Assembly (NCBI GenBank): GCA_013365365.1
Contig: JABVXU010000021.1
Location: 124,001 to 188,000, forward strand
Direction of reading: 5' to 3'
Length of the DNA stretch: 64,000 nucleotides
Source of the DNA: Cruorifilaria tuberocauda
Taxonomy: Eukaryota > Nematoda > Chromadorea > Rhabditida > Onchocercidae
Shown here: positions 24,201 through 39,200 of the stretch, piece by piece
Numbering within the stretch: position 1 is the stretch's first letter
Layout: every line of letters begins with the position of its first letter
Notes under the pieces: generated by a model
Seen by the model: the letters and a program-made list of their open reading frames with translations, nothing else
Databases searched by the model: none
What the model was told of the DNA's origin: nothing
Program-made: the position numbers and the translations under genes

Positions 24201-27200
24201 TTCTGAAAGCAATATTCATAAAAGTAAAAGTATACCTTAGCTTCAGCTCTTGCTGTATATTTTCCATCATACGCAAGTATCAGAAGATGCGATTGAACAG
24301 GATGAAAAACTGTTGGAAATTTATTAATTATGAGATTGTTAACTTCCAATCCAAACATTCCATCTTCATTGCCATTTATGATATACAACTTGGTGATATT
24401 GTTTGGATACAAATCAGGATCCTGATTTTGTTTTTATTAATAACGATAATCTATTATTGCTATTTAATATACAAATCAAAATTATTGAAGATATTTTTGA
24501 AATTGACATTATGTTAATTTAATGCAGAAAGTGATGTGATAAATTCAAAAACTTATCAGTCTATTATTTCGCTCAGTCTGTTAAATAATTAAACTATTAA
24601 TGAATTGTGGTAGTCATATATGACACTAATAAATAGGAGTAAAGTATAATTTATTATTTACATGAACTTGCAGTTGCAAAATCTTCTGTCCAATTTTTTG
24701 ATCCTCCATAAAATACTGAACAGAATAAATTTGCTGTGAGAATTGCGGGGGTGAATCATTAACATCTTTAATGATAACAATTGTTTTTTTCCGTGCACTT
24801 TTTCCACTTCCATCTTCAGCACGAATTATTAGCTCATACTCTTCTACAGCTTCTCTATCAACTTCTTTTAGTAGTGTAAGCCAACCCGTCTCGTGATCCA
24901 ATTTAAACGTATTATTATCATTACCCTAAAATTTGATGAAATATCAGTTGAATTCTGAATAGAAGGAAAATAAATTTCAAAAATTTTCATTTACAAGAAA
25001 AAACTGAGTAATAACATCTTATAATAATTTGAAATCATTAATACCTTTTCTAAGATGTATCGAAGTTTTGAATTCAAACCCATATTATCCTCATCTATTG
25101 CTCGAATAACTGTGATACTACTGCCAACTGGTAAATCTTCCGAAATAATCACGCGTTCATTCATATTTTCAAAACGTGGCTTGTTATCATTTATGTCCGT
25201 TATTCTTACTGTTACCAAAGAAACAGTTTTCGCACCAAACTGTCTTTCCGAATACAAACTCACCAAAAAACGTATTTCACGTGCCTGAAGAGAAAGAGAT
25301 AAACAATTTAGACTTTCTTTGCACCGAAAAATTTCGAACAATGAAGGTACGAAAGGTGAAAGTTGTGGTATATATAATCCATTACCTTCTCATATTAGTT
25401 ATTCTTAATGTCATCATATATATTTTACATGTATAATGCAGTGTAAAGTTTTGGTTAACAAATCTGACATCGAATATCTCCTGCAGGGCTAAACACTCTC
25501 AAGAAATCGTCGTATTAGTCTGAGATAAGAAACACGTTATTACAACAGTATTACAGAAAACGATGAAAGTGAGAGAGAGCCTCGCTCAAATATTTCGATC
25601 GATGCAATTTGTAGCACTAAGCAAATGAACTGGAAAGAAACTAGCACATCTTGAATTAAAATTCTATGAGAAATTTTCAGAAGATTCTAATAGAGGTGCC
25701 ACCTGCAAGACGGAATTACTGCTTAAGAAAATGAGGACAATTCAATGTTCAGTTCAATTTATCTATTAATTAAATTACTGAATTATCTAACGAAAATTTC
25801 AATTCGAAACAAACTTTCTCGTAATCCAGCGCACTACTGACGATAATCTGCCCACTTTTTTGTTTCACAGAAAACGGGAAATCTGATAAATGATCCATTG
25901 AAATTAGTGAGAAAAATATATCCGGAAGTTCTAAAAATTTAAATCTTTCTGGCTGTTACTGTGGAATATTTCCACTTTCATTGTTTGGTTTAATACCGTG
26001 AATACCGTGAATAAGCAAATGAGGATTAGAATAGTCTTATTGCCTTAACTTTAAATTTACTAACTCTCAAGTAAATTACCGAATTGATAATCCTGTTGAA
26101 GGCTACCGACAACTGTTCCAATTGGTACATCTTCGGATACGGAAAAAAGAAAGTGATGTTTGGAGAATTTCGGAAGATGAATGATCGGAGTAATATTCAG
26201 TATAACAGACGTTTCATTCTGATGAGGAGGATTTGCGCTATCTCTCACACGAATAAACAAGCAAATTTGTTCACCAACTGAAAATAAATCAACAATCTAT
26301 CTCAAAAACCAGACGCAAAACTTGATTCTCAACATATCGACCTTAAATTCCATATTTAATACAACTCGAATCAATTAGCCCAAATAAAATACATTAAAAT
26401 GATGATAAAGTAGAATCAACTGAAAAATCTAAAACAAAGTCTAGCTCAACATTCAGAAACAATTAGGAATTCTTAGTTAACCTCTATATAAAATAACAAA
26501 CCAAGATCGTTTAACGGTTCTTGTACACTAATCAATCCCTGTTTTGGATGAATTGTAAAATACTTGGAGCGAAGTTCATCACTATCAACAATGCTATATT
26601 CTAATTCATCGCCAACATCATAATCAAAAGCAAATATCTAGAAATGATTGGACCTAAATTAAACTACACAATTTTAGATTGCCAGAATACTAGGTAATAG
26701 AGTTTTTTCGATTGTCCTAAAACATAACTTTATTTAAAATTTCTATAAATGAATATCATCAGGAATTCAGAAGGATAGAAAGAAGAGACGATAGTTCATA
26801 TCTGCAATGAATGATTTAAAAGGATTACCATAAAGACTGATTCGCCAAGACGTGAATTAACCGATACTGATATTTCGATATTTGATGAGATGAACTGCGG
26901 AATGCTATCATTTTCATCAATTACATTTAAAGTTAATGTAGCAAAAGCGCGTCGATCACCGCTATCAGTAGCCATAATCACAAATTGATAAACACGTTGT
27001 GCCTCGTAATTAAATGGATTTCTTCAAGAAAAAAGTTACTATAAAATTTATTTATTGTTAATTTATATGAAAATGATTCAAATATAATTTAAAAATTCTT
27101 CATGATTGAGTAATAACAAACTTGGTGTAAATTTTGCCCGTCGTTTCATCTATATTCAGTGCTTCAGAACAATTTTTATAGTGACAACTGTTAAATGAAT

Positions 27201-30200
27201 ATTTTAGAGGAGGTATGCCACCATTCGCTCGAACGGTCATCAGTATCATACCAGCTGGTCTATAAAAGAAGTGCAATTTAAGAATTTCCAATAACCCAAA
27301 TCATTTGTTTTCAAAAAACTTTACTATTTATTGAACCATCATATCAGATAAAATATCAAATTATATTACAGTATATGACAAAATAATATCTACCTATTTT
27401 CTAGTACATTTGTAGAGTAATGCATTCGTTCAAAACGTGGTGATTGATGTTCACTTTGAGTTCGAACAATTTTCACCGCCAGTAAACAAAAATCCGTAAA
27501 AATACCGTCGCTAACTGATATGTTGAAGTGTTTTTTACCAATTTTAAGATCATCTTCGTCAACTACTCGTAACAGCGATACAACACCTGTCGATCTGTTG
27601 ATTTGCAATAGAGTCTCATCACCGTCTATAATAGAGAATAGGAATCGTTTGCCATCATCAAGATTTGATATCGTATCCTGGAATGTTTCAATATTTTAGT
27701 TCGTATATTCCTCATATGCTACATTATTAGATTAATAGAAAATAAACTTCAAAAGAAATTTCATACTCATATATAATTCTAATAATGAGCTGCTCTGATT
27801 GTTGCCCAGTCTTGTAAATTTCTCAAAATTTTCTTTTTAATTATCGTGAAGATTTGAGATATACCTCATCAGAAGCATCCAATTTCGTGACGAAATCATT
27901 GATGAGAGTTTCACTTTCTATTGTGCCATTAAATATTTTTGAAATAAATCTTGGAGCAATATCATTTGCATCCATAACATGTAGCAACAAATCCTGAGAA
28001 TGTTATTAAATCCAAAATAATTCGTCATGTTAAATATAAAGTTGAAAAATTCGATAAATAAAATGATGACTTTATTACATTTTGTGGAATGAATATTTGA
28101 AAAGCTAAACAAATTAATGATTACCGCTTCTGATGTTAACTGCATAGAATCGGAGGCGATCAATTTAAATTTAAATAATCGTTTCAATTCGAAATCGAGC
28201 GGTTTCATGAGTGATACAACACCACTTCGAGAATCCACGGAAAGCACTACAATATTTGAGTTGTACTTATTCTTTATAGGAAATAATTAACATTGATCAA
28301 AGACTGATTAAAAACCAAAAATTTCTTATTGTTAATTTTATATTATTTGATTAAAATCATCCTTTATCAGCAAATCTTTCAGCTTTTCTTTGTTGTTTGT
28401 ATTTCCAAAAATACATGAAAATTACTTGAAGCATCAGGACCAATAATTCCATATGAAATGTAATTGTCATTTATATCCGGATCAACTGCTTCAACCTGAA
28501 ATTAATGAAGAATTGAAATTATAGTATCTACATTAAACATCAGTACATTAGGAAATATTGTGCCTGAGTACAATGACTCAGAGATTCAATTGAAAGGAAG
28601 TAGTATGAGTTAAAATCTGAATGAACCTTCAGAAGTTGGGTACCAATGGCTGCTGATTCGCTCACTGATATGTTGTAGACAAGCTGAGTGAAATGAGGAG
28701 CAGCATCACTGATATCGTCAACCTTCACAACCACATAAGTTTCTGTCCTCACTCCTGGTCGGGTAACGTCGATGGCAACAACAGTCAAGTTATAAAAAGC
28801 ATGCTTCTCACGGTCCAACATTTTATGCACACTTATCATGCCTAAGTGAATTTGTTTGATACAGCAATTAAATCGTAAAATAAGCGAAACTGTTAAAATC
28901 ATTGGTTTGAAAGTATATGAAGCTTGAAATAAGTTCATTCCATAGCTCAAAAAAATTAAAATTTTCATTTCAAATCATGAAACTTTCAAATTAATATATT
29001 GCAGATTTAAATGAGATTGAAATAAACCAATTTTCACCTTTCCTGAGGTTTCAATTTAAATGTCATTTCGTCAAAAATGATTAATTTGATAAACTTCTAC
29101 TATTTTGTTTTTAATTTAGCATAGCAAGCCAAAAAAATTACCTGTGTCGAAGTTAATTTTGAAACGATTATCGTCATTTCCAGATTTGAATACATAGCCG
29201 ATCCTATTTCCTGTAACGCTTGTCGCATGAACATTTGCGACCGAAGAACCAGGTGCTGCATTTTCCAGAATATAAACTTCCTGATAACACTTGCCCACTA
29301 CAGGTATATTCCGATCAACAACATGTACTACGACAGGAACTGATGATGACAGAGAGGGTTCTCCTAAAACCGAAATTATATCAAATTTTTTGCTTGAAAA
29401 ATACTGTTTCAGTTTTTGAATTTAAAGTTAATTAGAAATTTCGCAACTTTAAATTCTGCTTCGTTCAAAGCTTCATGAAAGCGTAAATTCAATTTTTTAA
29501 AATCACTTCAAACTTTTACTTACCTTGATCTTCTGCAATGACTTCCAGTGAAACACCGGTAAAATTAGCACTTTCAAATGATTGACTGATAATGATATTC
29601 CCATCATACTTGTTAATATCAAAGTATCCTGTGTCTATATTCAATTTATATCTGAAATAAATTGCATGAATATAGATGAGATTTAATCATGAATTAAATA
29701 GAAAGTTTAGCTAAGCTAATTATGAGACTAATATTAAAGCATTTCAAGACCTCATTTAAAGTTCGCTGAGAACTTAATTCTATAACTTTTTTACTTGGAA
29801 AAACTTGAACAATTTTTTTTTCAATATTTGTTACAGAATCAATTTATTCATGAAATTCATAACGAACCTAATGATACCGTTGAATCCCTCGTCAGCATCA
29901 GTAGCCTTCACATTGATTACTTTATCACCTGGTCCAACATCGCGTGAAATAGTGAGTTCATACGGAAGATCGATAAAGTATGGCTGGCAATCGTTTCTGT
30001 CCACAATTTTGACTGTCACAATACTTTGCGCTCGTTCTTTACCGCCATTTAATCGTCGTGCCTGAAAATTAGCATCTTTGAGCATTATTTGAATAACATT
30101 TTTAAAGCCAAAAAAGATCTTGAAGAGAATATCAGTATTTATTATCATTTATGATCTTAAAATTCGAAAGAAGAAAATTGTAAAAAGAGGTAATAAGCGC

Positions 30201-33200
30201 ACAAAAGTCATACCTGTACAATAAATTGTACTGCAGACATCTTTTCCCGATCAATGGCTATACCGGTCCAACTGACAATTCCAGATATAGCACCGACTAC
30301 GAAGTAATCGTTTGGATTTAAAATGCTATATAAAAGAATATCATTTACTGTACTTCTAGCGCTAACGGTCAATAGCCGCACCATTACAGACGATGTTATG
30401 TTCTCTGTTATCATTGCTTCATAATCCGTTTTCAAAAATTTGATTGTACTTTCAATCTGGGAAGTATTTTCAATGCGAATTGATAGAAGCGTGAAATCTG
30501 ATTTTAAACCGTCTGATACGACTAAGTTAATCTGAAATGCCAACATTTAATAGTTGATGATTCTAAGATTTTGATGTACTTTGCGAATATTGATTAAAAA
30601 TAGTAGAAAAAAGTGTGAAACTTTTTCACAATTATGAAATGTGAAATTTCATAATTTTAAGTTTGATACAAATTACAAATCTGTTGAAGGATTTTATTAG
30701 AATTCACCATTTACCATCAAAAACTTAAAGTTCATTTCTAAAAAGTATGATAAATTACCTCATAAGCGTTTTTTGCATAAGCGGAACTATTGCTATTCGT
30801 GGAAACGCGCCCCGTAAATTCTTCCACAGCAAATAATTTACTATCATTAGATGCAACAATATCGTAACGTAATACGCCTACTGTATCTACATCTTTCGCT
30901 GTCACGTAACATACTGTCGTGCCTGAAGAAATATTTTTAGGAATTCATGAAGGGATCCAGTTCTTGAATCACAGTAATATATTCAATTTCAAGCTTTTTT
31001 TCCTTTAAATTAACACGCATAGAAAAGTTGGTCATCAGCTGGATTTATTCTTGATGAGTCAGATGCTCTCTCTATTTACTTCTAAAAAGTCGTTTGTTTG
31101 TTGGGGCAACACTTATAAGTTGATTACTTTCTAGGTTATTTGTGACAACAGTCACTTTTTCAGCTACACCACAATATCTTTTTCCATTTTTAAAATTTTA
31201 TATAAATTTAAAAATTCTTTCACAGTTCAAAATTTAAATTAACCGATCATCAAAAGAGAAAGTGAACATTTACTCACCTTTAAGTGTTGGCAGAAGAAGT
31301 GTAACATTATATTGTTTATGGATGAAAATTGGTGGCATATCATTCATATCAACAATCACTATTTCAACTAAGGCTGGAACCGATGATATTAGCATTTGTG
31401 GCGAAGAATCACTCGCCTGGACATAAAACGACCAATTTTTTATCTGAAAATAATCATTAATCAATTACTCATAGGTGAAATTACGTATCAATCAATTTCC
31501 AATATTTCAGCTTGATCGATATTTAAGAATAAATATTTTTTTAGTCGTAAGATCAAATGAGCACTAATAAAAGAAAGAGGGGAATGTTTGCTGAGAACAA
31601 GATATGAGAAGATAATTAGAAATGAAAATTATTAAATATCTTTACTTATTGTACCTAAAGTATAGAATACAAAACAAGTTTTTAGTCCATTAAAATATGC
31701 AAAGAAGCGATCCATTCTTTTTGTTGGCATTATTTAAAACATTTTATCGTCAGTTGACCCTAAAAAGTGCCAGTACCGATAATAGATTTTGGAATATATT
31801 TACGAAAGTACTAACTTTTTCAAAGTCAATTTCTGTTTTTGTTAAAACGGCACCAGAGATGTAATCGATTGTGAAATATGGCTCAAGCGGTGAAACAATG
31901 CAATAATTAACAAGCCCATTAATTCCTCTATCGTGATCAATCGCTTTTATGAATAATTTACTGCCATCCTTCAATAGTACCGTTGAATCTGCAAAAAGAA
32001 TTCTTTATTATAATTTTAAAAATATATATATTTCACAGGCTTTTCTCTCAATTAAATACTTTTAATTGATTAATTTTTTTTATTCCAAAATTTGTTGCTC
32101 TAACAGCAAAAAATCAAACTTGGTGGCATATTTTCATAGATGTATCCTTGATAAACTGTATTGGTGAAGTACGGCGCATGCAGATTTCTACTGATAATCT
32201 AAAACCACTCACTCTATAAAAATACTTCAATATCAATATTTGGAAAGTGAAAATGGAAGGTTCATCGATTCAGTTACAGAAGATAAACTCAACATTGAAA
32301 TATAAAGTGGGATTCATTCTTTACAACAGCAAATATTGCCTTTTGTTTTGCTTTTTCAATGTTGACCATTTTTACATATTTCTTCAATTTTTTGAGTCAT
32401 TTCGCACAACTTTCCTCTTTATCTATTACAACCATTCCTCTCTTGAGGATAGGATCAACGGGACAGTGATTACAAGAAAAAAGATCAGATAATCTAATCT
32501 ATACTAATTGTGAAGAAAACTCACATTGATCTTCAATTCTATGAAATCTTCAGTCCCGAAAGAATTCCGTGCCACAGCCACACACGTATGAGGCACTGAC
32601 GCAGCATTAGTAACGACCTTTGTAGAGATTACTCCAGAAATAGGATGTACGGCGAGAAGCGGACATGGATCACGGAAACTATACCGCATGCTAATAACAC
32701 TACCCGTATTTAGTACATAAACAATAGTATTGGGCGGTGTTGATTCATGTATAGTTAAAGAATCTGATGATCTGAAAAAGTACGCACCAAAAACTCAAGT
32801 AAAAATAATGAGATGATATTAAGAAAAAAAAGATTGTCAAAATTACCATGATTCTGATATCTTAGTTCAATCTTGAAATACAATAGTAAAGTTCCAGCAC
32901 ATGGACCGCGATATATTATAGATTCTGATGTTTTAATTTAATCGTGGAATAGAGTAGTGAACTTTAAGCACTCAAGATGAGATATTTGGTGACCGCTATA
33001 TACTTGTTTCCACTTATTTTTTATCCTTTTTTCTTTTCTTGTTCCCTTTTTTTCACTTTTATCTTCTAATTTAAATCACTTTCCTCTTTCAATTTCAAAA
33101 TACCATCTATTTTTAATAATTTTGCAAAGATATTATTTGTAAAATTTAAAAACTGAAATTCGAAATATCTCACAGAATATCTGCAGAAATATTTGGTGGA

Positions 33201-36200
33201 GAAAAAAATAAGTGACAATAATGATATGAAGCATCAAAAGATGAATAATGAAAGGAAATGTAATACACTAAATTGAAATAATCAAAATTATGAATTAAAC
33301 CTTGAACTTACTGGGGGAAACTAACATGTCCAAGTTCATGATTGAGTATATTTATTGCAACATTGCATCGATCAGTTAAGCTATCATTTTGTTGGATACT
33401 AGCCTGTACTATCAACATTACCACGTCGTTTGACATCAGTGGAGAAGCTGTTTTTATCTCACCGCTATTCTCACTGATTGCAAAGTGACCGTCTTCATTA
33501 CCTGTGAACTCGAGTGAAACGAATAAGTAAAGAAACAAATATGTGTTTGAAATAGCTATAAAAATATAACATTCAATGAAAATTTTATCCTCTAAGCAAA
33601 CTAAAAACAAAATGGAATTAAACTGAAGCTTAAATTATGATTAATTACTGTCAGAATAAAATTAAATGATTGATACAAATCGGAATGAATTTAATCCTAC
33701 GTTAGTAAATCAAACATTTCAATTACCTTCGATAATTGAATATTCGATATTGTTATGATTTGGATCGTATGCACGCACTCTCAAAACTGTTGTTCCTACC
33801 GGTGAGCTACAAATAGAAAATACTTTTGTAAATATTTAAGGCAATTAATCTTTAAGTTGAGCTAAAATAATCTCACTAATCTTCGTTGTAACAAATGAAT
33901 TAGTATCCATCTTCTTATCTGCTAAGTACAAATTTTAATCTAATTATCTATGAATTATCCGTTTGATTTTATTAATTAACTGGTGAATAATTAACTAAGC
34001 TTAAAAAAACAATTCAAATTTTGCTTGATTATTGAATTAATTATCAAATATCTTTCCTCCATGTTCGACTGTCAAACAAACCTTGCTGAAACAGACATGA
34101 AGTAATCGGATACAACGAATTTTGGTGGCGCTTCTGTCTCACCATTCAATGATATAACGAGCAGCGCATAGTTAATCATTTGATTGAAACGAGCATATAC
34201 CACCAATGTGAATAAGTTTGTAACGATGTTATTAAGTGGTTCAGCAATAATCACTTCCCCGGAGCTGTAACTATATGAAATAATTTATTGCTCTAGGAGT
34301 ATTCATCCAACTACGAAGATAAAAATTTCTGAAATTCATAAGTTACCTTGGATTGACAAATAATTTGTCAGCAACTGCAATGTCCTCAATCACGTGTATT
34401 CCAAAAATTATCCCCCGCTCACTAATGGAACCATTAAACTGTTCAACAGTAGCTTTCAACGTATGTACTACCGTTCCTACAGGTGCTATCTTCGGTATCG
34501 AAATTTGATGATGCTGGATATCAAATTCCGGTCGACTTTGAAGTTTTCGAGATATCGCAATCAGTATCTGTAATTCATAACTCTGGAAAGTGTATTATTT
34601 TAATTTATCTCTCGAAAGTTACTTATAACAAATATTTTATATTTTTCTATTTTATTTTTGTCGAAAAACTGAGATTTTATTAATAAAAAAAACATTCTAT
34701 AGAAATTAGTATCATAAAAAAGTTTTGCTCTCCAGAAAATTGCCAATCAACTGATTGATAGTTGTATTTGGCGACCAGATTGAATTGCAAATCAAATGAC
34801 CTATTATCCAAAACGAATTCAGTATCTAATAACCCCACTTAACTCACTAACCTTTGATCATTAACAGATATAAGTATGAGTGTAGGTGTGCAGAAAATCA
34901 GACATCAAATGTCTCCTGCATATTATCAGCTCTATTTCGCAACAAATCAAAAAACTTCCACAACTTTAGAGATTTTGTAGGAATATTGAAACAAAATTAA
35001 ACTATGGAACCAACCATTCCTTCTGCAGCATAAAGTCCATCACTGACAGTAAATTTCAATTTAATTTCAGTGACATTCTTCATGATGAAATCAATACTTT
35101 TTGCTAAATATAACTCTCCCGAATTGCAGCTGCAATTAGAAGAAATAATATAAATAGAAAAATATACTACATGATTTCACTATTCATTTCATTTAATGAA
35201 AAATTGCAGCGAAACTGATGCCGTGTTTAAGTATTCACTATTTGTGTTTCTTTCATATCTAGTTAAATACTAAATTAATTATTTTCTCGAAACCCTCAAT
35301 GAGGAGCTACAGAGAAAGAAAACTGGATAAAACACAACATAAGGAGGAGTCCGAGAATTTTTGAAAAGTTTGACTAAAATGATTAGTTGTTATAAACAAA
35401 AGAATAACCCTATAGCAAAGATATTGTTTGAATTGCCATCGATGATTTTCCACCATAACTGATCGCTGTCCGGATCCTCCGCCTCGATCACTCCGACTGT
35501 TTCACCAATACCATCAGCATCTGATATCGACAGTCGAGCCCAGCGATTTTTATTTAACAATTTCGGTTTACCATTTCCCTTTATTTTAAAATTCATACAC
35601 AGAGCTATTTTTGATCAAATATTGCAAAATTATATGGAATTGGAACTATTCCGAAATTTGTTAATTTCAATTTAAGTTGAAAATGTACAGTTTTCTTCAT
35701 ATCTCTCCCAATAGCATTTAAAGTGATTAAAACTGGCGATGATGTTTGTGATGGTTGGCCCATGTCGCTTGCCTGAAAGATGGTTCAGATTAATTATATA
35801 TTTATTACTTCTTAATGATTCAAATAATTTAAATTCTAACCTACCTGATCTGATTCATAACTAAATTATTCTTTCAAGTAAGCAATAATATATAGGATAT
35901 TAGGTTCAAATAAAAATCCGAAATTTGTATGCGCGAAACATAGGTGGAAGAATGTAACCTTGACAGTCAGCTGATAACTTTCATTTTCTTTCAAAGATTC
36001 AGATGTAATTATTCCACCATCAGAATCAATAGTGAATCGCGGATCCGCTTCAGTGAGATTATACAGTAACCGAGCATTTTGTCCTTCATCATTATCAATG
36101 GCAAATATTCTTAACGAATAAAAATGAAAATGCAACTGTTGATTTCTTTAAATTTCTAAATTTTAATTTGAAAATACTTACAAAATACTTGATCGATATT

Positions 36201-39200
36201 CCTCTTTTTGAGATTGCACGAAACTCATAGAAAGATGTTAATTACTGGAAACATGGTACCTTCATACTTACCTGCATAATTCACCACTTCCACCAGCAGG
36301 TACATTGAAGTTATAAGTTGTTTGCTTGAAAGAAGGCGGATTATCATTTAGATCTGTGATAGTTATCACTACTGGTACTGTGGCACATAATTTTGGATCA
36401 CCTTGATCGCAGAATTCTACCATAATTATGTGCTCTTTTTGTGTTTCGCGATCCAAGCGTCTTTTCCCACGAGTTACCAGGTAGCCTGAAATATTTTAAA
36501 GACAAGTTCTTAGAAAATATACCATAATTCTGAGCAGAACGAATCTTTCTACGATTTCTTACGAAAATACTTGAAATCGACCTGTTTTAGAATCGATTGC
36601 AAAGAAACTCTGAGGATCACCGCTAATTATTTTAAAGCGAATATTCGTAATGCCATAATGATTCGAAAGGTCATCTTTATCTTCAGCCTCAATCTGAAGC
36701 AGAACAAGTAGCCAGTTTTAAGAAACAGAAATTTTAACACTAATAATTTGATTTTAGTATATCCTCAATAAGTGTTGTTAAAATTGATTACCTTGATGAT
36801 AACCGTATTTTCCGGTGAATTTTCCGGAATACTCGTAAAATAAATAGGATGCAATGATAGTGGTATATGATCATTTCTATCAAGAACACGTACGAGCACA
36901 TGAAGCACAGAACTAAGTGATACTGGACTCAAATCACAGGCTTCTATTGTCAGCCAATAAGAATCACATGCTTCACGGTCGAGAATTGCCAAAGTTCTTA
37001 ATATTCCTATAAACTGGTAATTTATAAAGTATTAGAAGTGGATTAAATACCAATACATGCAATTACAAAAGATCTTCATATAAAGAGATTTTTTAATAGA
37101 AGAATTTATATAAAAAACAATCAAGTGATGAGTTTCTTAGAAATTCAACGCTGAACGAAAAACCTTCGGAATCAACGGTGAATGAATTGATTCCATCACC
37201 AGCAATAACAGTGTATTTTACAGGTGTTCCTGGACTGTCCGGATCAACAGCATTTAAAGCAAGAACTTCTGTCCATACAGGCATGTTTTCTGCAAAATCG
37301 TGAGAAACAGTTGGAAAACTTCTATAAAATAATATTAAATAATATTGATGAAATGAGAAAATCATGAGATTAATTATCAGAAATCTTAAAAAATTCATGA
37401 AAATCTTAAAATATTAAATTCAAACAAAAAAAATTATTTTTCACCGTAAACAGTTGTTTCACGAGCAATATCATCAAAAAGTGGTGGGAATAAATTTTCA
37501 TTAACATCCGAAAATTCCACTAATACTGTACAAATAGAACTTAACATCGGTTCACCGTTATCCATTGCCTGTATTGTAATAGTTTTAATAGTATAATGAT
37601 TCCCACATTTAATCGATAAACAGAGTGTGAAATAAATTACGGATGTTAATTAATAGTTGATAGATGAATTATTAAAATGAAAGCAGCTCACTTCTATGGA
37701 TAAATTGTATAGGCTGGTTGTTTCGAAATCAAATGGTTTATCAGTGTTCACAAAAATACATCCTGTATCTTCTTGTATACGGAACGGTAACGTTACAGAT
37801 GCTTCAATGGTACTGTCAAATGCATAGACCACTTGCCCATTCTTACCCTCATCAGGATCCCATGCTGTTATACATGTTAGTAAGGCGTTATTTGGATAAT
37901 CTTCCGGAATTATTACCTGAAATATTAATAAATGTTGCGTATGATTAATAGATATTATGAAATGAAACTATGAGGAAAATTTTTATAAAGATCAATCGAT
38001 TACATAAATGAATTTAATATATGAGGAATAATATTAAAATTATCAAAATAGACAGATCAAGTATTCAGTGCTTTCCTACATAGTTTTAATTCGTTGAATA
38101 AGACTGATAAATCCAAAAAAAAAAATAATATAAGCATGAGAAAATTAGTAATTTCAACTTAATTATCACTAATTTTTATTATGTAAAAAATAAAACGATT
38201 GAGGATATCTGTTTCCAGCACTAATTTTTGAATGATTGATTAAAGAAAAAACTTATACTTTCCGGATCGGCTCGACACATCGAGGAGCATTATCATTGAT
38301 ATCAGTGAGAATTATTGTAACATTCACAAATGCAGTTTTCATGGGATGTCCATGATCGAATGCCATCACCATCAACCTAAAATAAATAATTTCATTTAAA
38401 TTTTCAGTCTCATCCTAATAAATTCTTAAATTTCCATTAAAAAATTCAAAACTCACAGAATATTTCGTAGATAGAATAAGATAATTTACCGATGAATGGC
38501 TAATTCTTCACGATCAAGTTTTTTCACTACTTGCAAAACACCACTATCTTTATCAATTTGAAAATAATTCTGTGAATTGATTATCTGATAACCAATTTGT
38601 CCATTATTACCATAATCATTATCCTGTGCTAATAGTGCTAAAAACTTGCTTCCAATTACTGTATCCTCCGCTATACGTATACGATAATAAGGCTAAAATA
38701 ATTTCATAGAATTAGAAAAGAATTATATTTTACCTTTATTCAATTAATTTTTTTTGGCCCATTGAATGTTTAAACAAATTAGTCGATTATTTACTGGTTT
38801 AGCTCGAAAACTTTTAAATACCTTTTCAAAACGTGGCTTATATACGTTCGCTTCAGTGATAAGAATTGTAATCGTTCCATTAGTACATCGAGTAGGCTGT
38901 CCCCAATCACATGCATTTATTTGAATGACATATTCAACTTTTGTTTTATTTTTATCTTTTAATAAGTCTATTAATGATGTTAGCAAAATAACTTCACCAG
39001 TAAATGGCTCTAATGCAAAAAATTTGTCAAAAGTACCGAATCGTATCAAGCCTGCATAACCAATATCCCCGTCGTGAGCTTCCACTCTTCCCAATACCTA
39101 AAAAAGTTTTAATTTAAATTCCCTAACTTTACAGTTTTTACTGCTCAAACTTTATAGTTTTTTAAATAAAGATACCTTTCCAGGTGAGCTATCCACTGAT

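Larger units (their letters stand above)
19680..25290 (-). other. Cadherin repeat array, C-terminal part
   Basis: About eight repeats. Linkers: DINDNKP (25195), DVNDSPP (24765), DVNDNAP (22390), DVNDNPP (21960) and DANDNAP (20895). The exons at 24.4-23.4 kb are highly divergent and carry unusual cysteines. An exon near 22770 contains a run of six Asn from an (ATT)n microsatellite. The last repeat-like exons (20200-20030 and 19890-19680, with FNIDSETGDISGEADLLAG) end the array before the membrane-proximal region. Confidence 0.74.
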
